Of a DNA stretch of 50,535 nt, positions 33,998 to 43,270 are shown one piece after another. Origin of the DNA: Planctomycetaceae bacterium (GTDB lineage: Bacteria > Planctomycetota > Planctomycetia > Pirellulales > Thermoguttaceae); contig SUVI01000008.1 in the NCBI GenBank assembly GCA_015062085.1, positions 1 to 50,535 of the forward strand, in the 5' to 3' direction. Every line of letters begins with the position of its first letter. Position 1 is the first letter of the stretch. The notes beneath the pieces were generated by a model. That model worked only from the letters and a program-made list of their open reading frames with translations, was not told the DNA's origin and made no database searches. The position numbers were made by a program, and so were the translations under genes.

Positions 33998-35404
33998 ATG
34001 AGTACGGCAAACCCTCAGACTATGTTTGAAAAAATCTGGAATCATCACATCGTCCATGCGGAAGAAGGCAAGCAGACGATCCTTTACATTGATCTCCAGC
34101 TGGTTCACGAAGTCACCAGTCCCCAGGCGTTTGAAGGACTGCGCATGAATGATCGTCAGGTCCGCCGTACGGACAAAACGTTCGCGGTCCCGGATCACAA
34201 CGTACCGACGACGGACCGTTCGGAACCGATCCAAGACGAGATCGCGAAGAAGCAGATCGATACTCTGCGTCAGAATGCGAAAGATTTCGGCGTCACGCTC
34301 TTTGACGTTGGAGATCCGCGTCAGGGAGTCTGCCACGTCATGGGACCGGAACAGGGACTCACCCGGCCGGGCATGACCATCGTCTGCGGTGACAGCCACA
34401 CAGCGACGCACGGCGCATTCGGCGCATTGGCGTTCGGTATCGGCACGTCGGAAGTCGAGCACGTTCTCGCGACGCAGACGCTTCTGCAGTACAAACCGAA
34501 GACGCTGGAAGTCCGTGTCAACGGTCAGCTGAAACCGGGGGTCACTGCGAAAGACGTCATTCTGTATATCATCGGCAAGCTCGGCGTCGCCGGAGGAACG
34601 GGCTACTGCGTGGAATATACCGGTGATGCGATCCGCTCTCTGAGCATGGAAGGACGCATGACGCTCTGCAATATGTCGATCGAGATGGGCGCTCGAGCCG
34701 GAATGGTCGCGCCGGATGAAACGACGTTCGAGTACCTCAAAGGCCGTCCGTACTCGCCAAAGGGTGCGGATTTCGACAAAGCGGTCGAGTTCTGGAAGTC
34801 TTTCCGGACCGACGAAGGCGCGGAATATGACCGTGTCGTGGTATTGGACGCCGCCGACATCACGCCGATGGTGACTTGGGGCACGAATCCTGGCCAAGTC
34901 ATGCCGATCTCCGGAACGATCCCCTGCCCGAGCGATTTCGAAGACGAAACGGAACGGAAATCGTGCGAAGCAGCGTTAGCATACATGGACTTCAAAGGCG
35001 GCGAGAAAATGACGGACATCGCGATCGACTATTGCTTCATCGGCTCCTGCACGAACGGCCGGATCGAAGACCTGCGCGATGCTGCGGCTGCGGCAAAAGG
35101 AAAGAAAGTCGCTCCGGGTGTCACCGCACTCGTCGTACCGGGCACGGGTCTGGTAAAACAGCAGGCGGAAGCAGAAGGTCTGGACAAGATCTTCAAAGAT
35201 GCCGGTTTCGAATGGCGTGAAGCGGGCTGCTCGATGTGCTTGGCGATGAATCCGGACAAACTCCAGCCTGGTCAGCGCTGCGCGTCGACGTCGAACCGCA
35301 ACTTTGAAGGGCGTCAGGGAAAAGGCGGACGCACACATCTCGTCTCCCCGGCAATGGCGGCTGCGGCGGCCTGCGCGGGACATTTCGTTGACATCCGCGA
35401 GTAA
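33998..35404 (+). CDS. leuC: 3-isopropylmalate dehydratase large subunit
   Basis: A 468-residue aconitase-family enzyme that isomerises 2- to 3-isopropylmalate in leucine synthesis. GAGGAAA lies upstream. The N-terminus ([30 protein letters not shown]) and the 4Fe-4S ligands Cys351 (GSCTNGR), Cys411 and Cys414 (GCSMC) are all present. The small subunit LeuD, usually the next gene, is absent: a terminator and the malic enzyme gene follow. Length is normal, so this is not a LeuCD fusion. Confidence 0.97.
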   Translation: MSTANPQTMFEKIWNHHIVHAEEGKQTILYIDLQLVHEVTSPQAFEGLRMNDRQVRRTDKTFAVPDHNVPTTDRSEPIQDEIAKKQIDTLRQNAKDFGVTLFDVGDPRQGVCHVMGPEQGLTRPGMTIVCGDSHTATHGAFGALAFGIGTSEVEHVLATQTLLQYKPKTLEVRVNGQLKPGVTAKDVILYIIGKLGVAGGTGYCVEYTGDAIRSLSMEGRMTLCNMSIEMGARAGMVAPDETTFEYLKGRPYSPKGADFDKAVEFWKSFRTDEGAEYDRVVVLDAADITPMVTWGTNPGQVMPISGTIPCPSDFEDETERKSCEAALAYMDFKGGEKMTDIAIDYCFIGSCTNGRIEDLRDAAAAAKGKKVAPGVTALVVPGTGLVKQQAEAEGLDKIFKDAGFEWREAGCSMCLAMNPDKLQPGQRCASTSNRNFEGRQGKGGRTHLVSPAMAAAAACAGHFVDIRE

Positions 35405-35424
35405 AACAGTCCCCCATTGACCTT

Positions 35425-35460
35425 GGGAGCGTCAGGAGCAGATCCCTCACGCTCCCTTTT
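35425..35460 (+). terminator. Rho-independent terminator of leuC
   Basis: GGGAGCGT (35425-35432) pairs perfectly with ACGCTCCC (35449-35456), followed by TTTTATTTT. Confidence 0.85.
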
Positions 35461-35497
35461 ATTTTAGGCTTTTCCGCTTTATTTTAGGCTTTTCCGC
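35458..35497 (+). repeat. Two tandem copies of a 20-bp sequence
   Basis: TTTATTTTAGGCTTTTCCGC occurs twice head to tail, starting in the T-run of the leuC terminator. From 35498 to 35715 I see only AT-rich, purine-biased sequence and no gene. Confidence 0.85.
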
Positions 35498-35715
35498 CCA
35501 ATGCAGCCAGTTCAGTTTCACCACTGAAAACACCGAAGAGACACGGAGAAACACAGAGCGTAAACATAAAAAAATCGAAAAGATGCGAGATCCGCAAAAA
35601 CCATTCGTGCGTTTTCGCATTTTCCGCAAAATTCGGAAAAATTTCGAGAAATGAAAGTTTCGTCTGGAAATTTCACGAAATTTAGGGTGGTGGGGGTAGG
35701 CAGAAACAGTTTTTG

Positions 35716-35724
35716 TGCTAAAAT
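35716..35724 (+). promoter_or_regulatory. Extended -10 promoter of the malic enzyme gene
   Basis: TGCTAAAAT, an extended -10 (TG-n-TAAAAT) 67 bases before the chosen start; no clear -35. Confidence 0.4.
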
Positions 35725-35790
35725 AGTATTTGGTTTGTTTTGTGCAAATTTTTCGACACTTTTGGCCACATTCCTTTCATGGAGGCTCAC

Positions 35791-37131
35791 GTGAATAAAG
35801 AAGAACTGAAAGCGGCAGCGCTTCAATACCATGCCGAACCGGTCCCCGGCAAGATCGCAGTCCGGACGACGAAACCGTGTTTGACGGCAGAGGAACTTTC
35901 TCTTGCGTACACTCCGGGAGTCGCTGCTCCGTGTCTCGAGATCAAGGAAACTCCGGAAACCGTTTGGAAATACACAGCCCGCAGCAACACTGTGGCTGTC
36001 GTGTCGGACGGCACGGCAGTTCTTGGTTTGGGGAATATCGGTCCGGAAGCCGGGATGCCTGTGATGGAAGGGAAGGCAGTCCTCTTCAAACGCTTTGCGG
36101 ACATTGACGCCATGGCGCTGTGCATTGGGAAGGTCTTCAATGAGAAAGGCCGGACAGATGCTGCAAAAGTGATCGAGACTGTTGAGCGTCTCGAACCGTC
36201 TTTTGGCGGGATCAATCTCGAAGACATTGGTGCGCCGGCGTGTTTCGAAGTGGAGCAGACGCTCAAGCAGCGGATGAATATCCCCGTCTTTCATGACGAC
36301 CAGCACGGAACAGCGATCATTTCACTCGCTGCGATCATCAACGCACTGAAAATGGTCGGAAAAGAGATCTCGAAGTGCCGTTTTGTCGTCAACGGCGCCG
36401 GTGCGGCAGGCATTTCGTGCAGTGAGCTCTACATCACGGCAGGTGCGGACCGGAAGAACTTTCTCATGTTCGACAGTAAAGGCGTGATCAGTACGAAACG
36501 AACGGATCTGAATGCGGAAAAAGCGCGTTTTGCGGCAGATACGGAAGTCACCTCGCTCGCGGAAGCTCTCGTCGGCGCCGACGTTTTCCTCGGCCTGAGC
36601 GTCGGCGGGTGCGTCACTCCGGAAATGGTGAAGACCATGGCTCCAGGCGCAATCATTTTTGCAATGGCAAATCCTGTACCTGAGATCGATCCTGCTCTTG
36701 CGCGCGAAGCAGGAGCCGCCGTCGTGGGGACCGGTCGAAGCGATTTTCCGAACCAGATCAACAATGTCCTCGGATTTCCTGGTATTTTCCGTGGAGCGCT
36801 GGATGTGCGTGCGACGGACATCAACGTCGAAATGCAGCTCGCAGCGAGCCGGGCAATTGCCGAAGTTGCCTGCGAAACTGTCCCTGAAGAGCTGAAGGCG
36901 TACCTGAAGATCGCGTATCCTGCCGACTACGCAGCCGGTGTTTTCGATCCGGAAATGCCGCTTTCGAGCGACTACGTGATCCCGAAACCGTTTGATTCGC
37001 GTGTCGTTCCTCGAGTTGCGCGCTATGTGGCAGAAGCTGCGATGCAGACCGGAACGGCACAGCTCCGGATCGATGATCTGGACGCATATGAAGCGGAAGT
37101 CACAGCTCGCGTGGCACGGGCAAATGCCTGA
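35791..37131 (+). CDS. NAD(P)-dependent malic enzyme
   Basis: A 446-residue enzyme that decarboxylates malate to pyruvate with reduction of NAD(P). The start is taken as GTG at 35791 because GGAGG (35781-35785) sits 5 bases before it; the in-frame ATG at 35779 overlaps that RBS and has none of its own. Motifs are [27 protein letters not shown], the catalytic/metal region [12 protein letters not shown], and the Rossmann loop NGAGAAG. It lacks the phosphotransacetylase-like C-terminal domain of long MaeB proteins, so it is the short bacterial form. Coenzyme preference is not determined. Confidence 0.94.
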   Translation: MNKEELKAAALQYHAEPVPGKIAVRTTKPCLTAEELSLAYTPGVAAPCLEIKETPETVWKYTARSNTVAVVSDGTAVLGLGNIGPEAGMPVMEGKAVLFKRFADIDAMALCIGKVFNEKGRTDAAKVIETVERLEPSFGGINLEDIGAPACFEVEQTLKQRMNIPVFHDDQHGTAIISLAAIINALKMVGKEISKCRFVVNGAGAAGISCSELYITAGADRKNFLMFDSKGVISTKRTDLNAEKARFAADTEVTSLAEALVGADVFLGLSVGGCVTPEMVKTMAPGAIIFAMANPVPEIDPALAREAGAAVVGTGRSDFPNQINNVLGFPGIFRGALDVRATDINVEMQLAASRAIAEVACETVPEELKAYLKIAYPADYAAGVFDPEMPLSSDYVIPKPFDSRVVPRVARYVAEAAMQTGTAQLRIDDLDAYEAEVTARVARANA

Positions 37132-37220
37132 ACTTGGCATCACCCCATGTAATGAGTCCCTAAAAGACCGATGGCGGAAGATTTTCTTTTAATTTTATGA
37201 AAAATTTACCGAAATCGGTC

Positions 37221-37248
37221 TTGTGTAAATTTTCAAAACGGCTAAAAT
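37221..37248 (+). promoter_or_regulatory. Promoter of plsC-cdsA
   Basis: TTGTGT (37221-37226), 16-base spacer, TAAAAT (37243-37248), 74 bases before the plsC ATG. Confidence 0.5.
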
Positions 37249-37321
37249 AAAAGAAGACTTTGATACAGTGCGGTTTCAGTCCCTCGCCGCGGAATGAATT
37301 GAGGATATTACAGGAAACGTC

Positions 37322-38299
37322 ATGACGGAACAAATTTCCCAACTGCCGAATCATAAGATCGAGAAGGAAGAGACGGCAGAGTCTCTCTCCGCAGGGATGT
37401 CTGTGTCGGTGGCGGAGCCGGATCCTTTGAAGACTTCCAATGCCCCATTCGTGCCGCCGCAGTCTTCCCCCTCATCGCCTCTATCGGAATCACAGCCAAC
37501 AGGATCACAGGCCCAGAATGGGAGTGTGCCCAATGAACGGATGCGTTCCAGTGAAGAAGATGAGGAGCAGACCGATTCGGCAAAACACAGGTCGAAACTT
37601 GCAGAAGAGCAAAAACTTGCAGAAGAGGATCAGAGATATTTTGCGCTTGACGCGCGGATCGGACGGAGTCTCTTTTCCCTGCTTGCACGTTTTTTGAGCG
37701 GTGCATCGTCGAGTTGGGCATCGCCGCCGCAAACATGCCAGCGTGTTTACTATGCAAACCATACGAGTCACTTGGACATTTTAGCCATCTGGTCGTCGCT
37801 TCCTGGGGATGTTCGTCGTTTTGTGCGTCCGGTCGCAGCCAAAGACTATTGGAGCAAGGGGCGGATCCGTCCATATATTGCGAATCGGTTGTTCAATGCG
37901 ATCCTTTTGGAGCGTCAGCACGTTAAAGCGCATCAGAATCCGATCGATGCGATGGTCCATGAAATGGGAGACCGTTACTCGATCATCATTTTTCCGGAAG
38001 GCGGACGCCAGTCCTCTGGTGAGATCGCGGAGTTTAAGAGCGGCTTGTATCATATTTGCAAAAAAAAACCGCTTCTGGAATTGGTCCCGATCTACATCGA
38101 CAATATGAATCGTATCCTTCCGCGCGGGAGACTGCTCCCTGTACCGCTCTTGAGTCACGTCGCGTTTGGCGAACCGATCTGGCTTAAGGAGAACGAGAAA
38201 AAACAGGATTTTTTGGCACGTGCACGGCAGGCTGTACTGGATCTGAAGGAACAGTATCTGCGGCGCAACACGATTTCCGAAGACAGGCCGAAGCCTTAA
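37322..38299 (+). CDS. plsC: 1-acyl-sn-glycerol-3-phosphate acyltransferase-like protein
   Basis: A 325-residue membrane-associated acyltransferase. The catalytic HX4D is His147-Asp152 (NHTSHLD), and the glycerophosphate-binding motif is FPEGGR with Glu226. The first 100 residues or so are a hydrophilic, Ser/Pro/Glu-rich extension not found in typical 240-residue PlsC proteins. The final third carries the expected VPIYIDNMNRILPRG block. It makes phosphatidic acid from lysophosphatidic acid. cdsA, which uses phosphatidic acid, follows 84 bases downstream, so the two consecutive steps are probably one operon. Confidence 0.85.
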   Translation: MTEQISQLPNHKIEKEETAESLSAGMSVSVAEPDPLKTSNAPFVPPQSSPSSPLSESQPTGSQAQNGSVPNERMRSSEEDEEQTDSAKHRSKLAEEQKLAEEDQRYFALDARIGRSLFSLLARFLSGASSSWASPPQTCQRVYYANHTSHLDILAIWSSLPGDVRRFVRPVAAKDYWSKGRIRPYIANRLFNAILLERQHVKAHQNPIDAMVHEMGDRYSIIIFPEGGRQSSGEIAEFKSGLYHICKKKPLLELVPIYIDNMNRILPRGRLLPVPLLSHVAFGEPIWLKENEKKQDFLARARQAVLDLKEQYLRRNTISEDRPKP

Positions 38300-38383
38300 T
38301 GCTTCCGCTTGGATGCGTGATGGAAAAGCGGGCATCATTCACAGAAATTTTTTTGGGGATATTGAGCGATTCCCCTGATTTTT

Positions 38384-39592
38384 ATGGATAGTATTTTCCT
38401 AGTTTATATTGGAGTTTTGGCGATTTTGGGAATCATTTCCCTGACGACTTTCATTTTAAAGCATCAGTCCAACTCTGGTTTTGACCCATTGGTCCTAAAT
38501 AAATTTGCGTCCTGCATCAATGGCTGGATGATCCTCTTCGTATTCGTAGCGACTTTTTTTTATGTACCTGGAGGGAAGTATTTCGTTACGCTGCTTTTTG
38601 GAGTAATGTCATTTTGGGCGATGCGAGAGTTTATTACGCTCATCCCGACCCGAAAGGCGGATCATCGGACGCTCTTTTTTCTTTTTTTCCTCTGCATTCC
38701 GGCCCAATACTTTTTGGTTGGAGGGGATTTTTACGAGATCTACTCTGTTTTGATCCCATCCTTCATTTTCCTTTTGATCCCGATGCTCATCGCCATGTTT
38801 GGCGATACGAAATTCTATCTGACGCGCATCACGCAGATATGCGTTTCACTTTTGATCTGCGTATACAGTCTGAGTTTCGTACCGGCGCTTTTAACCGCAG
38901 ATATGGAGCCTGCTGTTTCGCAAACGGCAACACAGACCAGAACTGAAAATTCTCAGAATTCAGATACGCCCCAGGATCCAGAGAGCCAAGATCAAGTGTG
39001 TATGCAGTGCCCTGCCGAAATGATGCAGGTTACTGGAGAAACGGCGCTCCCTAAGGAATCGGAAACGGCGAAAATAGAAGAAACAGCAGAAGAAGCAGAA
39101 ACAGTAAAAGCAGAAGAAACTATATCGGAAACCGCAGCGGTGCCGCAATCGCGAAAGTCGGTGAATAAAATGGGACTTCTTCTTTTCTTCTTCCTCACAA
39201 CGCAGCTTTCAGAGATCTTCCCATTTTTGGCCGGTATGTTTTGCAAAAACCAGCATCCGATTGCCCCAGCCATCAACGTTTCAAAGACTTGGGAAGGACT
39301 TATTTTCAGTCTTGTCGGAACGTTTTTTGCGGGAAATTTCCTGTTGTACTTCATCGTACCGTTTAATATTTGGAGCTGCGGTTTGGCAGCCAGTTTGATC
39401 GCTTTGATGGGATTTGGGGGAACCTTGACGCTTTCCGCGATCAAACGTGACCGTGGTGTACGCGATTACGGAACGCTTGTCGCAGGACACCATGGGATCC
39501 TTGATCGGATCGATTCGATCTGCTTTGCAGCTCCGGTTTTTTTCCATATCGTTCAGATATACCTTCGTTATCCAAACATATTTTTGGGCTGA
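38384..39592 (+). CDS. cdsA: Phosphatidate cytidylyltransferase (CDP-diacylglycerol synthase)
   Basis: A 402-residue membrane enzyme that makes CDP-diacylglycerol from CTP and phosphatidic acid. The C-terminal CdsA signature is present around residues 351-378 (SAIKRDRGVRDYG...HHGILDRID), with the usual KD replaced by RD. Several transmembrane helices precede it. Between helices, about residues 173-258 form a hydrophilic Glu/Thr-rich insert with a CxxC (CMQC) that other CdsA proteins lack. It is located after plsC, in pathway order. Confidence 0.85.
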   Translation: MDSIFLVYIGVLAILGIISLTTFILKHQSNSGFDPLVLNKFASCINGWMILFVFVATFFYVPGGKYFVTLLFGVMSFWAMREFITLIPTRKADHRTLFFLFFLCIPAQYFLVGGDFYEIYSVLIPSFIFLLIPMLIAMFGDTKFYLTRITQICVSLLICVYSLSFVPALLTADMEPAVSQTATQTRTENSQNSDTPQDPESQDQVCMQCPAEMMQVTGETALPKESETAKIEETAEEAETVKAEETISETAAVPQSRKSVNKMGLLLFFFLTTQLSEIFPFLAGMFCKNQHPIAPAINVSKTWEGLIFSLVGTFFAGNFLLYFIVPFNIWSCGLAASLIALMGFGGTLTLSAIKRDRGVRDYGTLVAGHHGILDRIDSICFAAPVFFHIVQIYLRYPNIFLG

Positions 39593-39771
39593 ATTCCTGA
39601 GACTTTGAGAATTTGGATGTCAAGAGTCTCAATTTCAGGATTTCATATTCCATGTGTTTTCGGCTGCTTGGTGTCGGAAACACATGATTTGTGTCCCGAC
39701 GCCTTTCAGGTTTTGGGCGAAACGCCATTCGTTTTACTTCATTGACCCACAAGGTCCCGGAATTAGAGACC

Positions 39772-41901
39772 ATGCCAACTCCCACACCTCAAGATCCGAA
39801 TCGTCGTCCAATACGTCCTCAGCCGGTCAAGCCGACCCCTGTGTCGCAATCTGGCGGAAGTTCTCATCCAGTAAAGCCTCAGCCGGTGAAACCGCAGCAG
39901 GTGAAACCGCAGCCGGTAAAGCCGCAATCGATAAAACCGCAGCCGCTCAAGCCCGTTCCGGCCGTATCGGATCCGAGCAAGAAGCAGCATGCCGCACGGC
40001 CCATACCGGTCCAGGAAGAGGCTTCCGCTCCGATGGCGCTTTCTTCTGAGGCGCTGACGTTTTCCGCAGAGCTTTCTGAAACGGATGTATCCGATTTTCT
40101 GGTAGAGCAGGATACGTATCTTGCGAAAACGATTCATGTTCGTGAGGAACCAGAGGAGGAAGAAGAGCTTACGGATCGGATCATGAAAGGTGCGCCGCCG
40201 TGGTTCATCAGTACGATCGGGCACGTGATCCTGATCTTGACGGCCGCACTTCTGTTTTCGACGATTCCAACACCACAGAAGCCCATTATGGTGGAATGTG
40301 AGATGGTGGTAGAAGAGGAAGAAGAGGAGGAAGAGGAAGAGATCTTTCTGGAAGAGGTCGGAGTTCAGCAGGAGTTGGAAGCGGAGACACCTACCGAGAC
40401 GGAAGAGCCGGAAGCGAGCGAAATGGCCGAGGAAGACAAGCCGGTCGAGGATCCGATGCTGGAACCGGAAGCGTTGCCGGTCACCGAGACGGGAACGATG
40501 GCTGCTCATTTAAAAGAGGCGCCGGTAGGTGCACGCTTTGACGGACGTACTCCGGGAGGCAGAAAGGGGCTTTTGGGACGGTATGGCGGTACGAAATCGA
40601 CGGAAGAGGCAGTGGAGCTTGGACTTCAGTGGCTGGTGAAACAGCAGGAGAAGAAAAATGGTCCGAATCGTGGTTCGTGGAGTCTTGAGGGACCGTACTC
40701 GGATGGCTTGGAAGATGTTGAGAACCGGATCGCCGCAACGTCCATGGCACTCTTGGCGTTTCAGGGAGCAGGATACACGCAGTTCCCGCCGAAACTGACA
40801 GACGAAGACCGAAAATCGAAAAAGCGCAAGGAGAAGGCACTCAAGCGGATCCGTGAAGCTGGAAAATACCGTCAGACGATCGCGACAGGCTGGACATGGC
40901 TTTTGAAGCAGCAGGGACCTGATGGACAGTTCTTGCCGAAGGACGGGACGCACAATCACGCGTTCTACACGCATTCGCAGGCCACCATTGCGCTGTGCGA
41001 GCTTTACGGCATGACGAAAAACGAGAAATTCCGCATCCCGGCTCAAAAAGCGGTCCAGTTCCTCTTGGCCACGCAGCATCATGACGGTGCGTGGCGGTAC
41101 ACATTGCAGAAAGATGAAATGTCGGACCTTTCGGTGACGGGGTGGGTACTGATGGCGCTTCAAAGTGCAAGGATGGCAGGACTGGAAGTGCCCCAGGAGG
41201 CTCTGGACGGGATCACGCGCTACCTTGATTCCAACGGCGCACCGAACGAGCAGGTCTACTATCGCTACACGAATATGGAGGTCTATCCGAGCATGAGCAT
41301 GACGGCAGAAGGGATGTTATGCCGTCAGTATCTTGGCTGGGAGCAGAACGATCCGCGTATGGAAAAGGCTCTGGACCGCGTGCTGACGGAGCCGGTCTCT
41401 TTCCGCGGCGAAACGGACGTTTACAAATGGTACTACGCAACACAGGCGATGCATCACAAAGAAGGACGCTGGTGGACGAAATGGAACGAGATCATGCGTC
41501 AGGAGCTGCCCTCAAATCAGGTTCGAACAGGGCCGGAGCGAGGGAGTTGGAATCCGCGAAATGACCGATTCGCCGCGGACCAAGGCGGGCGTCTGTTCAT
41601 GACCTGCCTGAGCATCTACATGCTGGAGGTCTACTATCGACATTTGCCGATTTACGCAAAGCTGTTTGACGAAAACGGCAAAATGAATTTTGACGCTCCG
41701 GAAGGACCTGCAGAAGCTCCCGAAAATGCGGCATCGGGAACGGCTGAAGGCGAAACGCCGGCAAACAGCGGGACCGAACGTACGGTTTCGCCGACAGAAG
41801 AAACTTCTTTAGAAGAAGGAGCCGTGCCGGAAGCAGCAGCAGCAGAAGAAGAAGAAGAAAGCGGAAAGTCGATCCTAGATGAATTAGGTGAAAACGGCTA
41901 A
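39772..41901 (+). CDS. Membrane-anchored prenyltransferase/squalene-cyclase-fold protein
   Basis: A 709-residue protein. Residues about 1-65 are Pro/Lys/Gln repeats (PQPVKPQ units). A transmembrane segment lies at about 144-166 (WFISTIGHVILILTAALLFS) and is followed by a run of glutamates (EEEEEEEEEEIFLEE). From about 270 to 640 there are alpha/alpha-barrel repeats of the prenyltransferase/squalene-oxidase type (LQWLVKQQ, WTWLLKQQGPDGQF, VQFLLATQHHDGAWRY). The C-terminus is Glu/Ala-rich low complexity. The cyclase DxDD motif is not evident, so binding or a non-cyclase role is likely. The start is uncertain: ATG 39772 has a weak RBS, and a GTG at 39691 is in frame. Confidence 0.7.
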   Translation: MPTPTPQDPNRRPIRPQPVKPTPVSQSGGSSHPVKPQPVKPQQVKPQPVKPQSIKPQPLKPVPAVSDPSKKQHAARPIPVQEEASAPMALSSEALTFSAELSETDVSDFLVEQDTYLAKTIHVREEPEEEEELTDRIMKGAPPWFISTIGHVILILTAALLFSTIPTPQKPIMVECEMVVEEEEEEEEEEIFLEEVGVQQELEAETPTETEEPEASEMAEEDKPVEDPMLEPEALPVTETGTMAAHLKEAPVGARFDGRTPGGRKGLLGRYGGTKSTEEAVELGLQWLVKQQEKKNGPNRGSWSLEGPYSDGLEDVENRIAATSMALLAFQGAGYTQFPPKLTDEDRKSKKRKEKALKRIREAGKYRQTIATGWTWLLKQQGPDGQFLPKDGTHNHAFYTHSQATIALCELYGMTKNEKFRIPAQKAVQFLLATQHHDGAWRYTLQKDEMSDLSVTGWVLMALQSARMAGLEVPQEALDGITRYLDSNGAPNEQVYYRYTNMEVYPSMSMTAEGMLCRQYLGWEQNDPRMEKALDRVLTEPVSFRGETDVYKWYYATQAMHHKEGRWWTKWNEIMRQELPSNQVRTGPERGSWNPRNDRFAADQGGRLFMTCLSIYMLEVYYRHLPIYAKLFDENGKMNFDAPEGPAEAPENAASGTAEGETPANSGTERTVSPTEETSLEEGAVPEAAAAEEEEESGKSILDELGENG

Positions 41902-41940
41902 ACAGAACAGCTGTGTGTTTTCCAAACCTCAAAATCGATC

Positions 41941-41972
41941 AGGAGACCGTTCATTGATCAGGACGGTCTCCT
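41941..41972. terminator. Shared terminator between convergent genes
   Basis: AGGAGACCGT (41941-41950) pairs perfectly with ACGGTCTCCT (41963-41972), then TTCT. It lies between the prenyltransferase-fold gene and the MoxR gene, which converge. Confidence 0.7.
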
Positions 41973-42001
41973 TTCTCGTTCCGGCAGCTCACTCCAGCCG
42001 A

Positions 42002-43030
42002 CTAGCCGGCAAACATTCTAGAGAACCGCGGATGCCTGAGCAGTTCATCATCCCGCTCCGGCGTCTCGGCAATAAGCTGTTCAATGACCTGATCCGTCGT
42101 CATTCCGTCACTTTCCGCCGTGAAATTCAGCGCGATCCTATGCCGCAAGACCGGGAATGCCAGCGTCTTCACGTCTTCGACCGTCACGTGATTCCGCCCA
42201 TGGATGAGCGCACGCGCCTTGGCCCCTAAAATCAAATTCTGCACCGCACGCGGTCCCGCCCCCCATGAGAGATTTTCCGTCACGAAATCCGGCAGGTCCG
42301 CCTCCCCCACTCGCGTCTGACGCACCAGTGAAAGCGCATAGCGGATCAGATGCTCCGAGACCGGGATCTCACGCACCAGATTCTGGATCGCCAAGATCTC
42401 CTCCGTCCCCACGATCGCCTTCACCTCCGGAACTGCCGACGACGTCGTCCTGCGCACTACCTCAAACTCCTCGTTCCAGCTCGGATACTTCACGAGGATC
42501 TTGAACATAAAACGGTCTTGCTGCGCTTCCGGAAGAGTGTAGGTCCCCTCCTGCTCGATCGGGTTCTGCGTCGCGAGAACAAAAAACGGCGTCGGCAGTG
42601 CATGACGCACACGCCCGACCGTCACCTGACGTTCCTGCATCGCCTCAAGCAGCGCGGCCTGCGTTTTCGGCGGAGTTCGGTTGATCTCGTCCGCAAGAAC
42701 GACGTTTGCGAAAAGCGGTCCCTCAATGAATCGGTAATCTCGTCGTCCGCTTGCCCGATCCTCCTCGATGATGTCCGCCCCCGTGATGTCGCCAGGCATC
42801 AGGTCCGGGGTAAACTGGATCCGGTTGAACGTCAGATCCATCGTGCGGCTCAGTGTGCTGATCAACAGCGTCTTTGCCAAGCCGGGAACCCCTTCTAAAA
42901 TCGCGTGCGACTGACAAAAAAGCGCGATGATGAGTTCCTCGATCACATTTTCCTGCCCAACGATCACCTGCGCAAGCTGTTCCTGGATCTGCGTCCGAAT
43001 CGCCCCGATCTCCTGAATCGTCATTTCCAT
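42002..43030 (-). CDS. MoxR-family AAA+ ATPase
   Basis: A 342-residue ATPase. The start at 43030 has GGAGAAA upstream. Motifs are a degenerate Walker [10 protein letters not shown], Walker [23 protein letters not shown], sensor 1 ATQNP, and the C-terminal lid with SWGAGPRA and the FPVLRHRI region. MoxR proteins act as chaperone-like ATPases that activate partner enzymes, usually encoded beside DUF58 and von Willebrand factor A genes. None of these follows here: transcription runs into a convergent gene. Partner unknown. Confidence 0.95.
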   Translation of the reverse strand: MEMTIQEIGAIRTQIQEQLAQVIVGQENVIEELIIALFCQSHAILEGVPGLAKTLLISTLSRTMDLTFNRIQFTPDLMPGDITGADIIEEDRASGRRDYRFIEGPLFANVVLADEINRTPPKTQAALLEAMQERQVTVGRVRHALPTPFFVLATQNPIEQEGTYTLPEAQQDRFMFKILVKYPSWNEEFEVVRRTTSSAVPEVKAIVGTEEILAIQNLVREIPVSEHLIRYALSLVRQTRVGEADLPDFVTENLSWGAGPRAVQNLILGAKARALIHGRNHVTVEDVKTLAFPVLRHRIALNFTAESDGMTTDQVIEQLIAETPERDDELLRHPRFSRMFAG

Positions 43031-43076
43031 GCCGTTTCTCCGTAAATTTAAAACTCCAAAAGCACACTTTCTCCCC

Positions 43077-43105
43077 ATTATATCAAAAACGCGCGCCTCC
43101 CGCAA
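43077..43105 (-). promoter_or_regulatory. Promoter of the MoxR gene
   Basis: On the minus strand, TTGCGG (43100-43105), 17-base spacer, TATAAT (43077-43082), 47 bases before the start codon. Confidence 0.6.
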
Positions 43106-43270
43106 GTAGGAGACCCGCATTTTTTGCCGGAAACCGCACATTTTTTCCCCGCAGAGGTTAAATTTTCAGGGAATCACCCGGAGTTTCCCCGGAATCTACC
43201 CAAGAGAGCGCGGGACTCGCACAACATTTCTCCAAACCATATGATTCCAGTAAGCAAAATCTCCGACGGA

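Noticed and set aside
33929..34897. 322-codon minus-strand ORF opposite leuC
   Set aside because: Arg/His/Phe-rich shadow frame; leuC is certain.
35518..36306. 262-codon minus-strand ORF across the malic enzyme start
   Set aside because: Overlaps a certain gene and its promoter; no RBS or domain.
42002..43030. MoxR-DUF58-VWA operon
   Set aside because: Only the MoxR gene is present; its downstream neighbour is convergent and unrelated.
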